A stretch of 64,000 nt of DNA from Leptospira tipperaryensis (GTDB lineage: Bacteria; Spirochaetota; Leptospiria; Leptospirales; Leptospiraceae): assembly GCF_001729245.1 (NCBI RefSeq), contig NZ_CP015217.1, forward strand, positions 2,910,001 to 2,974,000. The letters are read 5' to 3'. Below are positions 17,963 through 30,688 of this stretch, piece after piece (within the stretch, counting starts at the first letter, position 1; each line of letters begins with the position of its first letter). A model generated the notes under the pieces. That model ran no database searches. It was given only the letters and a program-made list of their open reading frames with translations, and was not told the DNA's origin. The position numbers and the translations under genes are program-made.

Positions 17963-20900
17963 TTATTCTTTCGGAAGAATGACGTGAAAGACTGTTTTTC
18001 CCGGTTCCGAGTTGAGTTCGATTCTTCCCTCGTGTTTTTTTATGATTCTTCGGGAGATATCCAAACCTAATCCGCTTCCTTCTCCGGGGCCTTTGGTGGT
18101 AAAGAAAGGATCGAAAATTTTCTCCTGCATCTCCAAAGGAATTCCGGGTCCATTGTCTTCGATAGAAACTCTTACTTCCTTTTCCGATTCCAAGGTGGAA
18201 ATCCTTATCTTTCCCTTAAACTTCATCGCCTGAAGCGCGTTATAGATAAGATTGGTCCAGACCTGCACTAAATCATCCGGATAGGCTTTGATGATCGGAC
18301 GCGTAGAAAACTCCAGTTCGAGTTCCACTCCGCTTTTGATCTTGTTGTGATAGATCGTGAGAACGGTTTCAATGTTTTCGGCGAGATCGGTTACGACCTT
18401 CCCTCTACTTTCTTCCGTATCGATATGAGCGTAGTTTTTAAGCGCATAAACGATCTTAGAAGTTCTATCCACCGCCAATCGTATCGAAAGAATGTTTTTA
18501 TATGTTTGTATTTCATCTAACGCGAACTTTAGAAGAGGATAATGTACGGAATTGTCAAAAAGGGTCGGAAATTCATCCAATGCTTGGGGGATTCCGTTGT
18601 CTAAAAGCCGATCCGCAATATCGTGCGAGTTTTCAAATCCAAGAGTTTTCAAACGAGTTCGAAGTTCATTCAAAACGGTTCTTCGATTTTCTCGAGGAAG
18701 AATACTTTCCTTACTCTCGATTCCCTTTCGGATCAACTCGGAAAGATTGTGCACATAATCCCCGTTGACAGTGGAAAGTTCCGGGCCGAGCCTTTCCATT
18801 CGATCCGCAGAGGAATTTAGATACGCCCTCAATTCTCCGCTCAACGCCGAGATGGCGCCTAACGGATTGTTGATCTCGTGTGCGATTCCGGCTACGAGTT
18901 GTCCTAGGGCAGCCATTTTTTCGGAAAGAATCAGTTGTTCCTGGGTCTTTTGTAAATTCTCCAGAGCCTGTGCTAATTCGGAGGTTCTTACAAGAACTGC
19001 TTTTTCCAATTCTTCTTTTGCTTCTTTTCTTTCAGCGTTTAACAAAAGTTGTGTGACTTGTTCGGCGATCGTCAATACGAATTGTTTTTCGTAACCCTTC
19101 CACTTTCTCAACTCGCCTCTGTGTCCCAAACAGACGATACCTTTGATTCTTCCTCTTACGAAAAAAGGAACGTCGAGTAGGGAAACGATTCCCAAGGGAA
19201 TGCTATAATCATTAGACAATTCGAAAGTGCGTGGATCGTTGATCACGTCGGTCGCATCCACAAATCGATCCCTGAGAATCGATTCGGAATAACGAGGATA
19301 TAGTTTTAGATTCATCCGTATTTTTTCGATAAATCTTTGATCTCTTCGATCCCAGCCGGCGACTACGGACCAACTGCTCAAGTCATCATTGTCAAAAATC
19401 CAAATCGTTGCCCGATCACAATTCAAAACCTCCGCGGCCATAATCGCAATCTTTCTCGCTCCCGATTCTAAATTTCCGGAAGCGAATTCGGAATCTGTCG
19501 TCATCTCCATCAAAGCCTGCGCGTGTAATGCGATCTGTTTTGCCTGCTCCTCCTTTTCTAAGGTTGCGTTTTTGATCTGAGTAATATCCCGAGTGATGGC
19601 GATGGAAGTAGGAGTGTTTCCTAAATTGACAAGACGCGCCGAAAAAAGCGTATCGACCAGTTTGCCGTCCTTTCTTCGAAACTGAACTTCGTAGTCCCTT
19701 ACGATTCCGTCTTTTTGCAATTTCTCTACGACGATTTCCCTTTCTTGCAGATCCTTCCAGATTCCGAGCTCCATCGCGCCCTTTTCCTTTGTCTCATCTT
19801 TGGAATACTGAAGCATTTCCGAAAAGTGTTCGTTTACCTTAATATACTTTCCTGTATGAAGATCGCTGAGTGTGATCGTGTCCGGATTCATTTCGAAAAC
19901 CATTTCGAAAAGGTCCTTACTTTCCTGCATCTTCGCGAAGTATTCGTCTCTTTCGGCTTCCATTCTTTTTTTATCAGTTACGTCGATCAAAAGCGCGAGT
20001 AACATCGGTTTTCCGTTCCACTGGAATACGCGATTTCCGGATAACACGTGTTTAACGGTCCCGTCCGAACTTTGTATGCTCGCTTCGATCGGTCCGGTTC
20101 CGCCCTTCTCTTGCAATTGTTTTATGAGCGTCGCTCGGTCAATGGAAGTTCTCCAAATCCCCAGGTCGATGGATGATTTACCGATGATTTGTTCTCTCGA
20201 ATAACCGATAAGATCGCAGTACGATTGATTGATCTGACGATAGATTCCCGTTTCGAGATCGGAAAGTGATACGGCGGCCGGATTGAGTTGGAATAGTTTT
20301 TCGAAAAGATCCTTGCTCAATCTAAGTTCTTCGTCCAAAGCCTTTCTTTCCTCTTCTGCGGCTTTCTTTTCCGAAATATCGGTCGCAAGAGAGATAACGT
20401 GTTTTCTTCCTTCGAGCTCGGTGATCCTTGCGGAATAGAGGATCGGAATTTCGGTTCCGTCCGAAGCAGTAAAAGTAGATTCTAAATTTTTAACTTCATC
20501 GTGTTTGGAAAGAGCATCGTAGACTTCTTTTCTAAAGTTTGCCGCGTTTTCCCAGACTTTGATTTCAGGAGTGGTCTTACCGAGAACTTCCTCTCTTTTG
20601 AGTTTTACCATTTCCAAAAATCTTTCGTTGACGTCGATGATCTTGCGGTTTTCCCAATCCGTAAGAACGAGTGAAGAAGGAATGAGCTGAAATAATTTTT
20701 GAAACAATCTCTTGCTTCGTTCCAATTCCATTGCGAGAGATTCTAATTCTTGAGCATAGGCTTTGATCTCTGAAATATCGTGTCCGATCGCGAGAATTTT
20801 TTTCTCTCCTAAAAAATCCAACATTCTCGCGGAAAAAAGAATGGTCCTTATCTTTCCGTCCGGAGTCCGTATTTTGACTTCCAGATTTCGAACAACTCCG

Positions 20901-21934
20901 TCTTTTTCGAGGCCTTTGATGATTTTTTCACGATCTCCGGTATCGTAGTAAGCTCCGAGTTCAACCGCGGTCTTACCCAGGACTTCCTCTCGCGTTTTTC
21001 CGAGATATTCCAAAAAGAGATCGTTTACGAAAAGATAAGCTCCATTCGATTTTGATAATGTAATTGCGGATGGATTGAGACGGAATATCTGATTGAGAAT
21101 TTCTTCCTTTTCCCGAACTTCGTCTAAGAGTTTTTCTTTTTCCTTCTCTTCTTTGATACGATCGGTCATAGGAACCGTAATACTCAGAAGAACTTTTTCT
21201 CCCTTGTATTCGATCGCTTTCGCTGAAAACAAACCCCAGAATTCTTTTCCGGTCGTGGTTCGAAATGGCATTTCGATTCCGTCCACAAAACCGTCGCGTT
21301 TCATTTCGGAAAGAATCGTTTCTCTGACTTCCTCGGAAAACCAGAGGTTTAACTCCAAAGTTGTTTTTCCTATAATCTTCTCGATCGTAGATTCTACTTG
21401 CTCCGCGAACTTTTGATTCACTTCCAAGATTTTTCCGGTTTTGATTTCGGTAAGGGCCATCGGAAGCGGATTGAGTAAGAATATACTTTTGAGTGCGTCC
21501 CAGCCTTCCTTTGCTTCGTGATAAAGTTTTTGTTGAATACTTTCGTTTTTTTTCTGTTCGGAGATATCTCTTACGATTCCCCAGATCGCGATCGGTTTTT
21601 TAGAATCGTCCTGAATCACATAAGCCTTTACGCATATGGGAACGATCCTTCCGTCCTTACGAATGTATTCCTTTTCGATTTCCTGAGAATACCCAGTTGG
21701 AAGCAGATATTCTTCAAATATTCTTTTTTCGTTAGCGATCCAATGATCCGGTGTGAGAGACCAAAGTGTGATCTCGCGAAGTTCTTCGATAGAATAACCG
21801 GTAAGAGAAAGAAAGGCCGGGTTGGCTTCTAAGAAGGTTCCGTCCAGATTTGCGATTGCAATCCCATCTCTACTGGTTTCAAAAATTTGCCGAAAGAATT
21901 CGGAATTCAAGAGATGAGAATCTAGGGTTTCCAT
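17963..21934 (-). CDS. Soluble histidine kinase with six PAS domains and a GAF domain
   Basis: A 1323-residue protein with no membrane segment. Six consecutive PAS/PAC units lie at about 10-130, 140-265, 275-395, 408-525, 540-660 and 670-795. Units 2-6 share the pattern LNP..I.LSD...G....VN..F.E, GKT..ELGIW and DG....LFSAR, so they look like internal duplications. A GAF domain follows (~808-980, ..[18 protein letters not shown]..). The dimerisation/phosphoacceptor region is [20 protein letters not shown], with His1019. An ATPase domain has the N box ([10 protein letters not shown]) and G boxes ([16 protein letters not shown]). No receiver domain is attached and no response-regulator gene is adjacent. 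It probably integrates several cytoplasmic redox, oxygen or ligand signals. Confidence 0.92.
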   Translation of the reverse strand: METLDSHLLNSEFFRQIFETSRDGIAIANLDGTFLEANPAFLSLTGYSIEELREITLWSLTPDHWIANEKRIFEEYLLPTGYSQEIEKEYIRKDGRIVPICVKAYVIQDDSKKPIAIWGIVRDISEQKKNESIQQKLYHEAKEGWDALKSIFLLNPLPMALTEIKTGKILEVNQKFAEQVESTIEKIIGKTTLELNLWFSEEVRETILSEMKRDGFVDGIEMPFRTTTGKEFWGLFSAKAIEYKGEKVLLSITVPMTDRIKEEKEKEKLLDEVREKEEILNQIFRLNPSAITLSKSNGAYLFVNDLFLEYLGKTREEVLGKTAVELGAYYDTGDREKIIKGLEKDGVVRNLEVKIRTPDGKIRTILFSARMLDFLGEKKILAIGHDISEIKAYAQELESLAMELERSKRLFQKLFQLIPSSLVLTDWENRKIIDVNERFLEMVKLKREEVLGKTTPEIKVWENAANFRKEVYDALSKHDEVKNLESTFTASDGTEIPILYSARITELEGRKHVISLATDISEKKAAEEERKALDEELRLSKDLFEKLFQLNPAAVSLSDLETGIYRQINQSYCDLIGYSREQIIGKSSIDLGIWRTSIDRATLIKQLQEKGGTGPIEASIQSSDGTVKHVLSGNRVFQWNGKPMLLALLIDVTDKKRMEAERDEYFAKMQESKDLFEMVFEMNPDTITLSDLHTGKYIKVNEHFSEMLQYSKDETKEKGAMELGIWKDLQEREIVVEKLQKDGIVRDYEVQFRRKDGKLVDTLFSARLVNLGNTPTSIAITRDITQIKNATLEKEEQAKQIALHAQALMEMTTDSEFASGNLESGARKIAIMAAEVLNCDRATIWIFDNDDLSSWSVVAGWDRRDQRFIEKIRMNLKLYPRYSESILRDRFVDATDVINDPRTFELSNDYSIPLGIVSLLDVPFFVRGRIKGIVCLGHRGELRKWKGYEKQFVLTIAEQVTQLLLNAERKEAKEELEKAVLVRTSELAQALENLQKTQEQLILSEKMAALGQLVAGIAHEINNPLGAISALSGELRAYLNSSADRMERLGPELSTVNGDYVHNLSELIRKGIESKESILPRENRRTVLNELRTRLKTLGFENSHDIADRLLDNGIPQALDEFPTLFDNSVHYPLLKFALDEIQTYKNILSIRLAVDRTSKIVYALKNYAHIDTEESRGKVVTDLAENIETVLTIYHNKIKSGVELELEFSTRPIIKAYPDDLVQVWTNLIYNALQAMKFKGKIRISTLESEKEVRVSIEDNGPGIPLEMQEKIFDPFFTTKGPGEGSGLGLDISRRIIKKHEGRIELNSEPGKTVFHVILPKE

Positions 21935-22074
21935 GTCGCACTCATAGTAAAAGACGGCAATTTCCTAACAAGATCCGAGAAAGGAAATATCATTTTACAC
22001 TGAAACTAGGAAAATTTCGTACCTCGATAAAACGTCCTATCTACAATGTCGATCTTGGAATGCGAAATCTCGGC

Positions 22075-23202
22075 TTAAGGACCGGAAACACAACGATAAT
22101 ACCAGGCCGCGGCTTTTCCATTTCCGCCCATCAGACCGTTGTTAAAAAACACCGACCAACCGTATGTTAGATTGAAACGATCGGTGCCCGAAGCCCAATA
22201 ATACTGAGAAGCGGTTCCGGGAAAGAACGTCCCGTTGATGGAAGGATTCGAAATCGAGTAATCGACGATGCTTTGCAGTTCGTTCAGGTTTGGAAGTCTC
22301 CAACTTAACCCCGCAAGATTCAATGCAGAACAAGTGCTCAAGGCTTGTTGCCAAGTGCCTGTGCTCGCTCCGGAACTCTGCCAAATAAGACCGGTTCGAT
22401 TGTCCGTAATGGTCGTGTTCCCGTTATCCGTAAGAGAAGGAGATTGAAGCGAAGTTCCCGAAACACAACGGACGGCATAAGGCCCCGTACCGAAGTTCAT
22501 CTGATCGTAAAACCCGTTGTTCATAAAAACATACCAACCCGTTGTTGCAGGACTGAGCAAATAGGGCGTGGAAGAATAAAAAGTCGTGGCCGGATTACCC
22601 GGAAAGTTTGCGGAATCCACACCGGTGGGATTTTCCGTATTTGCAAAACGTGAAAGTTCATAGATCGAAGGGAGTCTCCAGGTTTTGATTCCTGCGTAAC
22701 CGCCTCCGGAGTTGAGGGAATTCAAAGCGGAACAAGCTCCGGGAGCCGTGGAGAATGTATAAGTATTCGCGCCTCCGATAGTACAAAGATTTCCGCTCAA
22801 TCCTTCGGGACAGGTTTTCCAAATCAAACCGCGAATATTGTCCAATGTCGTATAATCATTCGTATAAACCGAATGAGAAGTGGGCCCCGTATAACTGCGC
22901 GCCGACGGAAGATTTACGAAATCCGCATCCTGACGCGGATAAGTTGCGTCCGAACAAGGAATGTTCGTAGTCGTATCGTAACAGAGTGTTTGTCCGGTGT
23001 CAGAGATCTTTTCCGGAAAGTAAACTCCTGTCGAATTGGGTAGAAACCCGGCGCATTCCGGTGTTTGCAAAAGAAGACATTTCAAAATCTCAGTATCTTT
23101 CCACGCTTGAGAATAAGGAACCGCGGGATTGTAAGGTTCCTTTCCGGGAGTGCAGAACATAAAAAAGGATAATGCAATTATAAATAGGAATACCCGGAAC
23201 AT
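22075..23202 (-). CDS. DUF1566 lipoprotein with two DUF1566 units
   Basis: A 375-residue product with lipobox FFMFC right after a short hydrophobic signal. Two copies of the DUF1566 (Lcl C-terminal) fold follow, at about residues 110-255 and 260-375. Each has a DN.TGLIWQ-type start (DNIRGLIWKTCPEG and DNRTGLIWQSSGAS), a CSALN stretch, the WRLP(S/N).(Y/N)EL core, and an ending of W(Y)VFMNNG/WSVFFNNG..RCVSG. DUF1566 proteins are secreted or surface lipoproteins related to C-type-lectin-like folds. Ligand binding is plausible but unproven. It is a stand-alone gene, and paralogous modules lie at 49867-52660. Confidence 0.87.
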   Translation of the reverse strand: MFRVFLFIIALSFFMFCTPGKEPYNPAVPYSQAWKDTEILKCLLLQTPECAGFLPNSTGVYFPEKISDTGQTLCYDTTTNIPCSDATYPRQDADFVNLPSARSYTGPTSHSVYTNDYTTLDNIRGLIWKTCPEGLSGNLCTIGGANTYTFSTAPGACSALNSLNSGGGYAGIKTWRLPSIYELSRFANTENPTGVDSANFPGNPATTFYSSTPYLLSPATTGWYVFMNNGFYDQMNFGTGPYAVRCVSGTSLQSPSLTDNGNTTITDNRTGLIWQSSGASTGTWQQALSTCSALNLAGLSWRLPNLNELQSIVDYSISNPSINGTFFPGTASQYYWASGTDRFNLTYGWSVFFNNGLMGGNGKAAAWYYRCVSGP

Positions 23203-23697
23203 ACTCTATTGTAACAAACTCAAATTCAGTTTAGTCAAGAAATTTTCAAAACAAGGAAATTTTATAAAAAAACATTCTCGAAAAGCTTCCATTCTTTTGA
23301 CCTTGGATCGACTTGCTTCACAAAATTTTTTGAAAGGGAACCCGTTTTTCGATGTCTGTTTAATACAAAGCAATGGATATAAAGCGAAAGCCGTTTCATT
23401 CTTTTCCAAAATCAAAAATAAGAATTTAGGGAATTTTGAATTCGTTTTGTAAAAAAGGAAGGGGCCTTGGATTCTTTTAGCAAAGGAACCCGGAAACAAG
23501 TTTAGGATTTGATTCGATAGGAAACTTTGAAAAAGAGAAAAATCGATTCTATAGAATGGAAAAGACCGGATTTCAGAAAAGATTCGATAGGCGGGCTTTC
23601 GAAAAAACGAAACGTAAGAATATCATATAAAATGAATATTCTTACGCAAAAAAAATATCGACGGAAAAACAAAATTCTCCGTCGTATCGTTTAGGTT
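23203..23697. other. Non-coding gap with inverted repeat and sufB terminator
   Basis: 495 bases. Besides the sufB terminator (23648-23684) there is a perfect 11-base inverted repeat, CGTAAGAATAT at 23613-23623 and its complement at 23636-23646, with a 12-base spacer. The rest is purine-rich and without recognisable features. Confidence 0.5.
23648..23684 (-). terminator. Rho-independent terminator of sufB
   Basis: On the minus strand CGACGGA...TCCGTCG with an A/T-rich interior, followed by ATATTTTTTTT. It lies 14 bases after the sufB stop. Confidence 0.75.
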
Positions 23698-25113
23698 TTA
23701 GGTTACTACGGATTCGTTGTTTTCCTGGATTACGTGCCCGTCTTCCAAGATCATACGAATGAGTCTCGTCATCTCCACTGAATATTCTACGTTCAGATGT
23801 TTGGTAACACCTTCACAGAATCCGTTGATGATGAGAAGTTTTGCGTCGTCTTCGGATAAGCCGCGAGACTGAAGATAAAAAAGTTGATCCTCGTCGATAC
23901 GGGAAACTGTCGCCTCGTAGTTTAAGGTTCCGTGTTGTCCGGAAACGTCGTTATAAGGATACGCATGGGATTGAGAGCGATTGTCCATCATGAGACCGTC
24001 GCATTTTACGTGAGAATAGGAATTTTCCGAACCGGTAGTGAACTTTACGAGTCCTCTGTAAGAGTTAATTCCTCCGTCCAGAGAAACACCTTTTGCTAAT
24101 ATATTGCTTCGTGTGTTCTTCCCTACGTGAATGATTCTCGCGCCCGTGTCTTGGATCTGTCCCCCGCCCGCAAACGCGAGAGAAAGAATATCGCCCGTAG
24201 AATGATCCCCTTGAAGGACGATTCCCGGATATTTCACGGTGTTCGCGCCGATGTTCACGTCGGTCCAGGTGATATGCCCTCTTTCATGGCATAACCCGCG
24301 TTTGACGGTCCAGTTATACATATTCTTCTTCCAGTTCTGAATCGTTGTATAAAAGATCTTTGCGTTTTTGTGAGCGACGAGTTCGACAACGGCCGTGTGA
24401 AAGTTGGTTCCCTTGTCTTGAACCGAGGAACATCCTTCCGAATATTCTATCTCAGCGCCTTCATCAGCAATCAATAATGTTCTTTCATACTGCCCGGAGG
24501 AAGCTGCGGTAACTTTGAAATATGCCTGAAGAGGCATCGGAGTTTTTACTCCTTTCGGAACGTAAGCAAAAGATCCTCCGGAAAAAACACAACTGTTGAG
24601 AGCTGAGAATTTGTTGTCTCCCACGCTTACGACCGTTCCCAAATACTTTCTTACGATATCGGGATATTCTCTAATAGCTGTATCGATGTCGCAGAAAAGA
24701 ATTCCGAGATCGGTCAATTCTTTCTTCACGTTTGCATAAACGGTTTCGGAATCGTTCATCGCTTCGATTCCAGCGAGATACTTTCGTTCGTGTTCCGGAA
24801 TTCCGAGACGTTCGAATGATTTCAAAACTTCGGGATCGACTTCGTCCCAGGATTTTTTCTTCTTTTGGTTGGATCCGATATAATGAGTATAAGAATCGAT
24901 GTCTACGTTGAAGTTAGGAAAGAATCCCCAGGTCGGCATCGGCTTTTGTTCGTAAATTTCGAATGCTTTGAGGCGAAATTCGGTAAGCCAGGAAGGCTCA
25001 TTCTTAATATGAGAAATGGATTCTACAACCTTTCGGGTCAGACCTTTGGGGAAGTTATCGGCGCGATAAAACCGATCATCTTGATTGGCTTCTTTTTCCA
25101 GGACTTGTTCCAT
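23698..25113 (-). CDS. sufB: Fe-S cluster assembly scaffold protein SufB
   Basis: The 471-residue product is full length for SufB. It carries the usual N-terminal ..[19 protein letters not shown] segment, the beta-helical core ([49 protein letters not shown]) and the conserved C-terminal [35 protein letters not shown]. SufB is the scaffold on which the SufBCD complex builds Fe-S clusters under oxidative stress or iron limitation. No sufC, sufD or sufS is beside it, which is unusual for the family. The gene lies 636 bases downstream of ahpC in the same direction, has a strong ribosome site (CGGAGG) and ends in its own terminator. Confidence 0.95.
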   Translation of the reverse strand: MEQVLEKEANQDDRFYRADNFPKGLTRKVVESISHIKNEPSWLTEFRLKAFEIYEQKPMPTWGFFPNFNVDIDSYTHYIGSNQKKKKSWDEVDPEVLKSFERLGIPEHERKYLAGIEAMNDSETVYANVKKELTDLGILFCDIDTAIREYPDIVRKYLGTVVSVGDNKFSALNSCVFSGGSFAYVPKGVKTPMPLQAYFKVTAASSGQYERTLLIADEGAEIEYSEGCSSVQDKGTNFHTAVVELVAHKNAKIFYTTIQNWKKNMYNWTVKRGLCHERGHITWTDVNIGANTVKYPGIVLQGDHSTGDILSLAFAGGGQIQDTGARIIHVGKNTRSNILAKGVSLDGGINSYRGLVKFTTGSENSYSHVKCDGLMMDNRSQSHAYPYNDVSGQHGTLNYEATVSRIDEDQLFYLQSRGLSEDDAKLLIINGFCEGVTKHLNVEYSVEMTRLIRMILEDGHVIQENNESVVT

Positions 25114-25749
25114 CTTCTTTGCCTCCGAAAGTTAGACTTGGATTGCGACACATAGGGAAACGATCCGCTGAGTTATTGCGACCTAATTTGCGACCCATAA
25201 GGGAGCAAATTACTGAGTTCTATTGCGAACTGAGACACGAATCGTGTTACGCTCAAGTTCTCGATATCCGTTGACCCAGAAGCTTTTCCTTACCCGCGCA
25301 AACTACGTGGAATCTCAACAAGAATTGTCGGAACTACGACGCTCACTCGTGAAAGTTCGCTGACCCCACCCTGAATTTGGGTGGCGGGGCGGGCGGTGGG
25401 AGTTTCCGGAGAATTTTCCTTATCACAAAATCATAATTTTGCAATGAGAAAGTTTCCCTAATTTTGTGGGAACTCCTACAAAATTCCGCATCGGCGATTT
25501 TCGTTTCCGTTCTCATTGAATGTTAGGAAGAACGGTTATGCCTAAGAGAGTTTTTTTCAAGTTTCTTCCGTGATCTAAAAAAGATCCATAAAGACCCCGA
25601 CTCACTATAATTCTGGATCCGAAACTTCTCGGGACATTCTACCAAACGAAACGTAAGAGGAAGGACAATCCGGGTTCTTATCGCAAATCCGTGCTCTCAA
25701 TCACTTAAGAACCATCATCCGCAGGCAAAGGCCTGCGGACAGGAAAAAA
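25114..25749. other. Long non-coding spacer between ahpC and sufB with several hairpins
   Basis: 636 bases without a credible gene. Inverted repeats include ACACGA-A-TCGTGT (25235-25247), AGTTC/GAACT (25216-25231), CCACCC/GGGTGG (25366-25384), a GTGGGAACTCCTAC-type dispersed element (25462-25483) and TCCGCAGGC/GCCTGCGGA (25718-25739). It should include the sufB promoter. A non-coding RNA or old repeat insertions are possible; neither can be shown from sequence alone. Confidence 0.45.
25718..25739 (-). terminator. Hairpin after ahpC, possible terminator
   Basis: Perfect 9-base arms (TCCGCAGGC / GCCTGCGGA) with a 4-base loop, 11 bases after the ahpC stop. No clean T-run follows on the minus strand, so it may be a weak terminator or an RNA-stabilising hairpin that lets some transcripts continue into sufB. 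Confidence 0.4.
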
Positions 25750-26331
<582 letters not shown>

Positions 26332-26398
26332 TTTTGTTTCTCCTTTGTGAATTTGTTTTGAAACTTTAGACCCTCCCATAGTATCCTCCAACCCCTCC

Positions 26399-26434
<36 letters not shown>

Positions 26435-26490
26435 TTAATTCTAAAAAATTTTGGACGGAACTCCGGCTGAAAGTCATGAGAAAGACAAAT

Positions 26491-26849
26491 GTGTGAGTTC
26501 CTACTTTTCCAAAAAACAGGAGAACCCGCAAGAAAGAATCCTCGAAATCGGGGTTTGTATCCGGTAAGTTCCGTCTTTTCTGGAAAAGTTGTGGGAACTC
26601 CCCGACGTTCTTCTTCAAAAGTGGACATTCCCTAACCTTCCAAGGCAGAAAGAAACTGGCGAGAAGGGAAATCTTCGAGAAAAGGTGGAGTTCCTACTTT
26701 TACCACTCAAAGACCTTCTAGAGGAAAGCGAATTCTTCTTACACGATCCGCAAGAAAAGCGCAGTGGATTTTTTTTTCAAAACGTCTCCACTGCATTCAT
26801 CAATCTCAAAACTTCTTACTCAAGGAACAAAAAAGTAGGAACTCACACA
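26491..26849. repeat. Four copies of the GTAGGAACTC dispersed element
   Basis: Copies at 26491-26508 (minus orientation), 26589-26602 (plus), 26684-26702 (minus) and 26833-26849 (plus), all in non-coding DNA between ahpC and the DUF1499 gene. The core is GTRGGAACTC followed by CCAC, ACAC or similar: an imperfect palindrome usually flanked by AAAA/TTTT. Other copies lie at 16594, 25462 and 37056-37236. Confidence 0.65.
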
Positions 26850-26924
26850 TTCAAAAGAAACTTTAAAAAAATCGAAACTAAAATTACCTCGCAAAAGAGA
26901 ATCCAATCTGAGTCGAATGAGTAT

Positions 26925-27350
26925 ATGGAAACAGCGCTTTTGATTCTCCTTTGTTGCACCACTCTCATCGGCCCTCGAACGGGAGTCTTTGAAGACGAAC
27001 TCAATTATTGTTCCCCCCGACCGAACTGCGTTTCGAGTCAGAGTTCCAGCTACAACCCGATCCATCATATCGACCCGTTTCATTACAACGAAGAGAAGGA
27101 AGTTGCTTATCAAAAACTAAAAGAAAAGTTGGAGAAAGCGGATCGAGTAAGCGTTTTGGAAGAAAACGGAAATTATATCAAAACCCGATTTTATACGAGG
27201 GTCTTTCACTTTCCGGACACCGTGGAATTCTTATTTGAAGAAAAAACAAAAACGGTTCAAATCCGTTCCGAATCCATTCTCGGCCTTTTTGACTTTCTTG
27301 CCAATCGAAGAAGACTCAACAATCTCCGAGAAGAACTCGGCTGGGAATAA
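26925..27350 (+). CDS. DUF1499 family protein
   Basis: A 141-residue product from the ATG at 26925. The open frame extends 112 codons further upstream, but that part translates the repeat-rich spacer and is not credible. The N-terminus has a short hydrophobic segment (ALLILLCCTTLIG) that could be a lipoprotein signal with the CC pair. Residues 30-141 fit DUF1499 (PF07386): NCVSSQSS, HHIDPFHY, then RVSVLEENGNYIKTRFYTRVFHFPDTVEFLFEEKTKTVQIRSES..GLFDFLANRRRLNNLREEL. DUF1499 is a small widespread domain of unknown function. The gene sits alone between repeat-rich segments. Confidence 0.75.
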   Translation: METALLILLCCTTLIGPRTGVFEDELNYCSPRPNCVSSQSSSYNPIHHIDPFHYNEEKEVAYQKLKEKLEKADRVSVLEENGNYIKTRFYTRVFHFPDTVEFLFEEKTKTVQIRSESILGLFDFLANRRRLNNLREELGWE

Positions 27351-27352
27351 AC

Positions 27353-27382
27353 TTTTTAGAATATTCATTTTTTAGAATATTC
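27353..27382. repeat. Tandem TTTTTAGAATATTC repeat
   Basis: Two near-identical direct copies (27353-27366 and 27369-27382), 16 bases apart, start two bases after the DUF1499 stop. AGAATATTC is close to half of the PerR-type palindrome upstream of ahpC, but the 7-1-7 spacing is absent. Confidence 0.4.
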
Positions 27383-27431
27383 TGGGCGAGTCCTGCTATG
27401 ACGTCTTTCAAAAAGAGGCGTAAGAAAAAGA

Positions 27432-27511
27432 GCAGGACCGGGCTCTTCGCTCCAATCTGCGATGGGAAATTCGATTTCCAAAAGCATCGCAGGATTTCCG
27501 CTTCGATCCCT
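27432..27511 (+). repeat. Mosaic element A: conserved ends, hairpin centre
   Basis: Starts with GCAGGACCGGGCTCT (27432-27446) and ends with CCGCTTCGATCCCT (27498-27511). Both ends recur exactly at 36960-37017. The centre forms a two-step hairpin: CTGCGATG/CATCGCAG (27457-27464, 27485-27492) enclosing GGAAAT/ATTTCC (27465-27470, 27474-27479). Confidence 0.55.
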
Positions 27512-27628
27512 CTCGCGGGTGCATTCTTACGACAAACCATTAGCGGTAAAAAATCCTTGCAAACGGACTTCAAGTCAGTTCTTAAATAAAATTGCGAAGA
27601 TTCTTATCTTTTCCAAAAAGGGAAAGGC

Positions 27629-28504
27629 TCAAAGACTCCCGTCGATTTCTTCGATCTTCAGATCATCATTAAAAACCGAACCGGAAGAGATGGTCGGAGG
27701 TGCATAGAGACCAAAATGAAGTTGAGCGATCGTTTTTTTTCTGCAATAGACTTTCGCCTGAGAAACAAGAGTTCCGTTTTGCCAGACCTTCACAACACCT
27801 TCCGGATTTTGAAAATCCAAAAAGATCTTGAGTTGAACCCACTGAGAGTTTGGAAACGTAAGAGAATTATTTTGAAAGGAAGTAATCTTTTGGCCCATAG
27901 AAGGAACGTGCATCAGATGAACAAAACCGTCGTAACTCAAATTCACAAGGACGGGACTATTCCAAGCATCGGATGAATCGTTTGCAATCGTCGCGAAACT
28001 AAACCACTCATTCTCCGGAGACATCTTTCGCAGATTCATATCCAACCAAACGTTAAACGTAATCAAAACCGGAGTTACAAAACTTCCCCCTGAAGTTTTG
28101 TGAAGCTGAATCGTAGGATATCCTCGGTGATTGTTGTTGATCCAAGGATTGGTCGGGTTATAAGCCGAATAGATCCAACCCTTATGCGATTTTGTTCCGC
28201 TCAAAACCTGCTCAGTCGAAAGATCGTGAGACGCGCTCCCTTGATAGTTCTGAGGAACTATATAAAAATTGGAAAAATCATTCACGGATTCAAAGGAAGT
28301 AAAGAAGGTTCGATTGGCCTGTGTTCTCGCAAGATTTACTTCCGGAGCACACTGAGCTTGATCGTAGGCTCCCAAAAGAAACAAGGCCTGGGTTTGAATG
28401 TCTTCTTCCTTCTGACTACAGAAATTCAAAAGACCGATACAAACAAAAAGGAAAATTTTGATTCTCCATTTTGAATTCAATGAGCTTTGTCTGTAAGTTT
28501 GCAT
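27629..28504 (-). CDS. Lipoprotein with lectin-like beta-sandwich pattern
   Basis: The ATG at 28502-28504 gives 291 residues; a TTG five codons upstream is the alternative. The signal has Lys/Arg, a hydrophobic run and lipobox LLNFC. The mature part resembles a concanavalin/LamG-type jelly roll in its hydrophobic pattern (FTSFESVNDFSNFYIV.., VLITFNVWLDMNL.., WVQLKIFLDFQNPEGVVKVWQNGTLVSQAKVYCRKKTIAQLHFGLYAPP..). This is the layout of polysaccharide-binding or lyase-like sandwiches (inference from pattern only). No catalytic motif was identified. The gene is convergent with the DUF1499 gene and lies just upstream of a long palindrome. Confidence 0.75.
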   Translation of the reverse strand: MQTYRQSSLNSKWRIKIFLFVCIGLLNFCSQKEEDIQTQALFLLGAYDQAQCAPEVNLARTQANRTFFTSFESVNDFSNFYIVPQNYQGSASHDLSTEQVLSGTKSHKGWIYSAYNPTNPWINNNHRGYPTIQLHKTSGGSFVTPVLITFNVWLDMNLRKMSPENEWFSFATIANDSSDAWNSPVLVNLSYDGFVHLMHVPSMGQKITSFQNNSLTFPNSQWVQLKIFLDFQNPEGVVKVWQNGTLVSQAKVYCRKKTIAQLHFGLYAPPTISSGSVFNDDLKIEEIDGSL

Positions 28505-28602
28505 TGGGTTTCTTTTCAAGAATATTTCCGCGAGAGAAAATCAAATAACAAAACGATTTTTAACGCGCGTCTCATACTTAGGAACATACAATTGAAATCG
28601 AA

Positions 28603-28640
28603 TTCTCTTCTTTTGGAAATTTATTTCCAAAAGAAGAGAA
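28603..28640. repeat. Perfect 18-base inverted repeat
   Basis: TTCTCTTCTTTTGGAAAT at 28603-28620 and its exact complement at 28623-28640, separated by only TT. It lies 8 bases beyond the chemotaxis receptor stop (28648). A seven-A run partly overlaps its right end. On the minus strand those T residues precede rather than follow the hairpin, so it is not a textbook terminator for the receptor gene. Confidence 0.7.
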
Positions 28641-28647
28641 AAAAATC

Positions 28648-30372
<1,725 letters not shown>

Positions 30373-30688
30373 AAGTTTAAGGGCGCCAATCTTAATATAA
30401 CTTAAGGGGTCAGTCAAGTGTTTTCATTTCGGTTTTTCTCTTAGGCTGTTCGAGATTATAAACTGAAATTAGAGTGAATTCTTAGAATGAAAAAGTAAAA
30501 CCAAAGGAATTCGTTAAACCGAAATAGCAGGAAACATAAGAAGGATTCGATTCTATTGTATAAGTTAGGAAGGCGGCTTACGTAAGCTCGTTCAAAAACG
30601 ACGGAAAACTCACGTTTTGAAAAAGAAACTAAAAGGAATTCTATATGAATTTCTTGGATTATCGAAAGCGTCCCGAGCGGAAATCGGA

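Noticed and set aside
26589..26924. Upstream extension of the DUF1499 frame by 112 codons
   Set aside because: It translates the dispersed repeats and low-complexity spacer; the DUF1499 domain and hydrophobic start begin at 26925.
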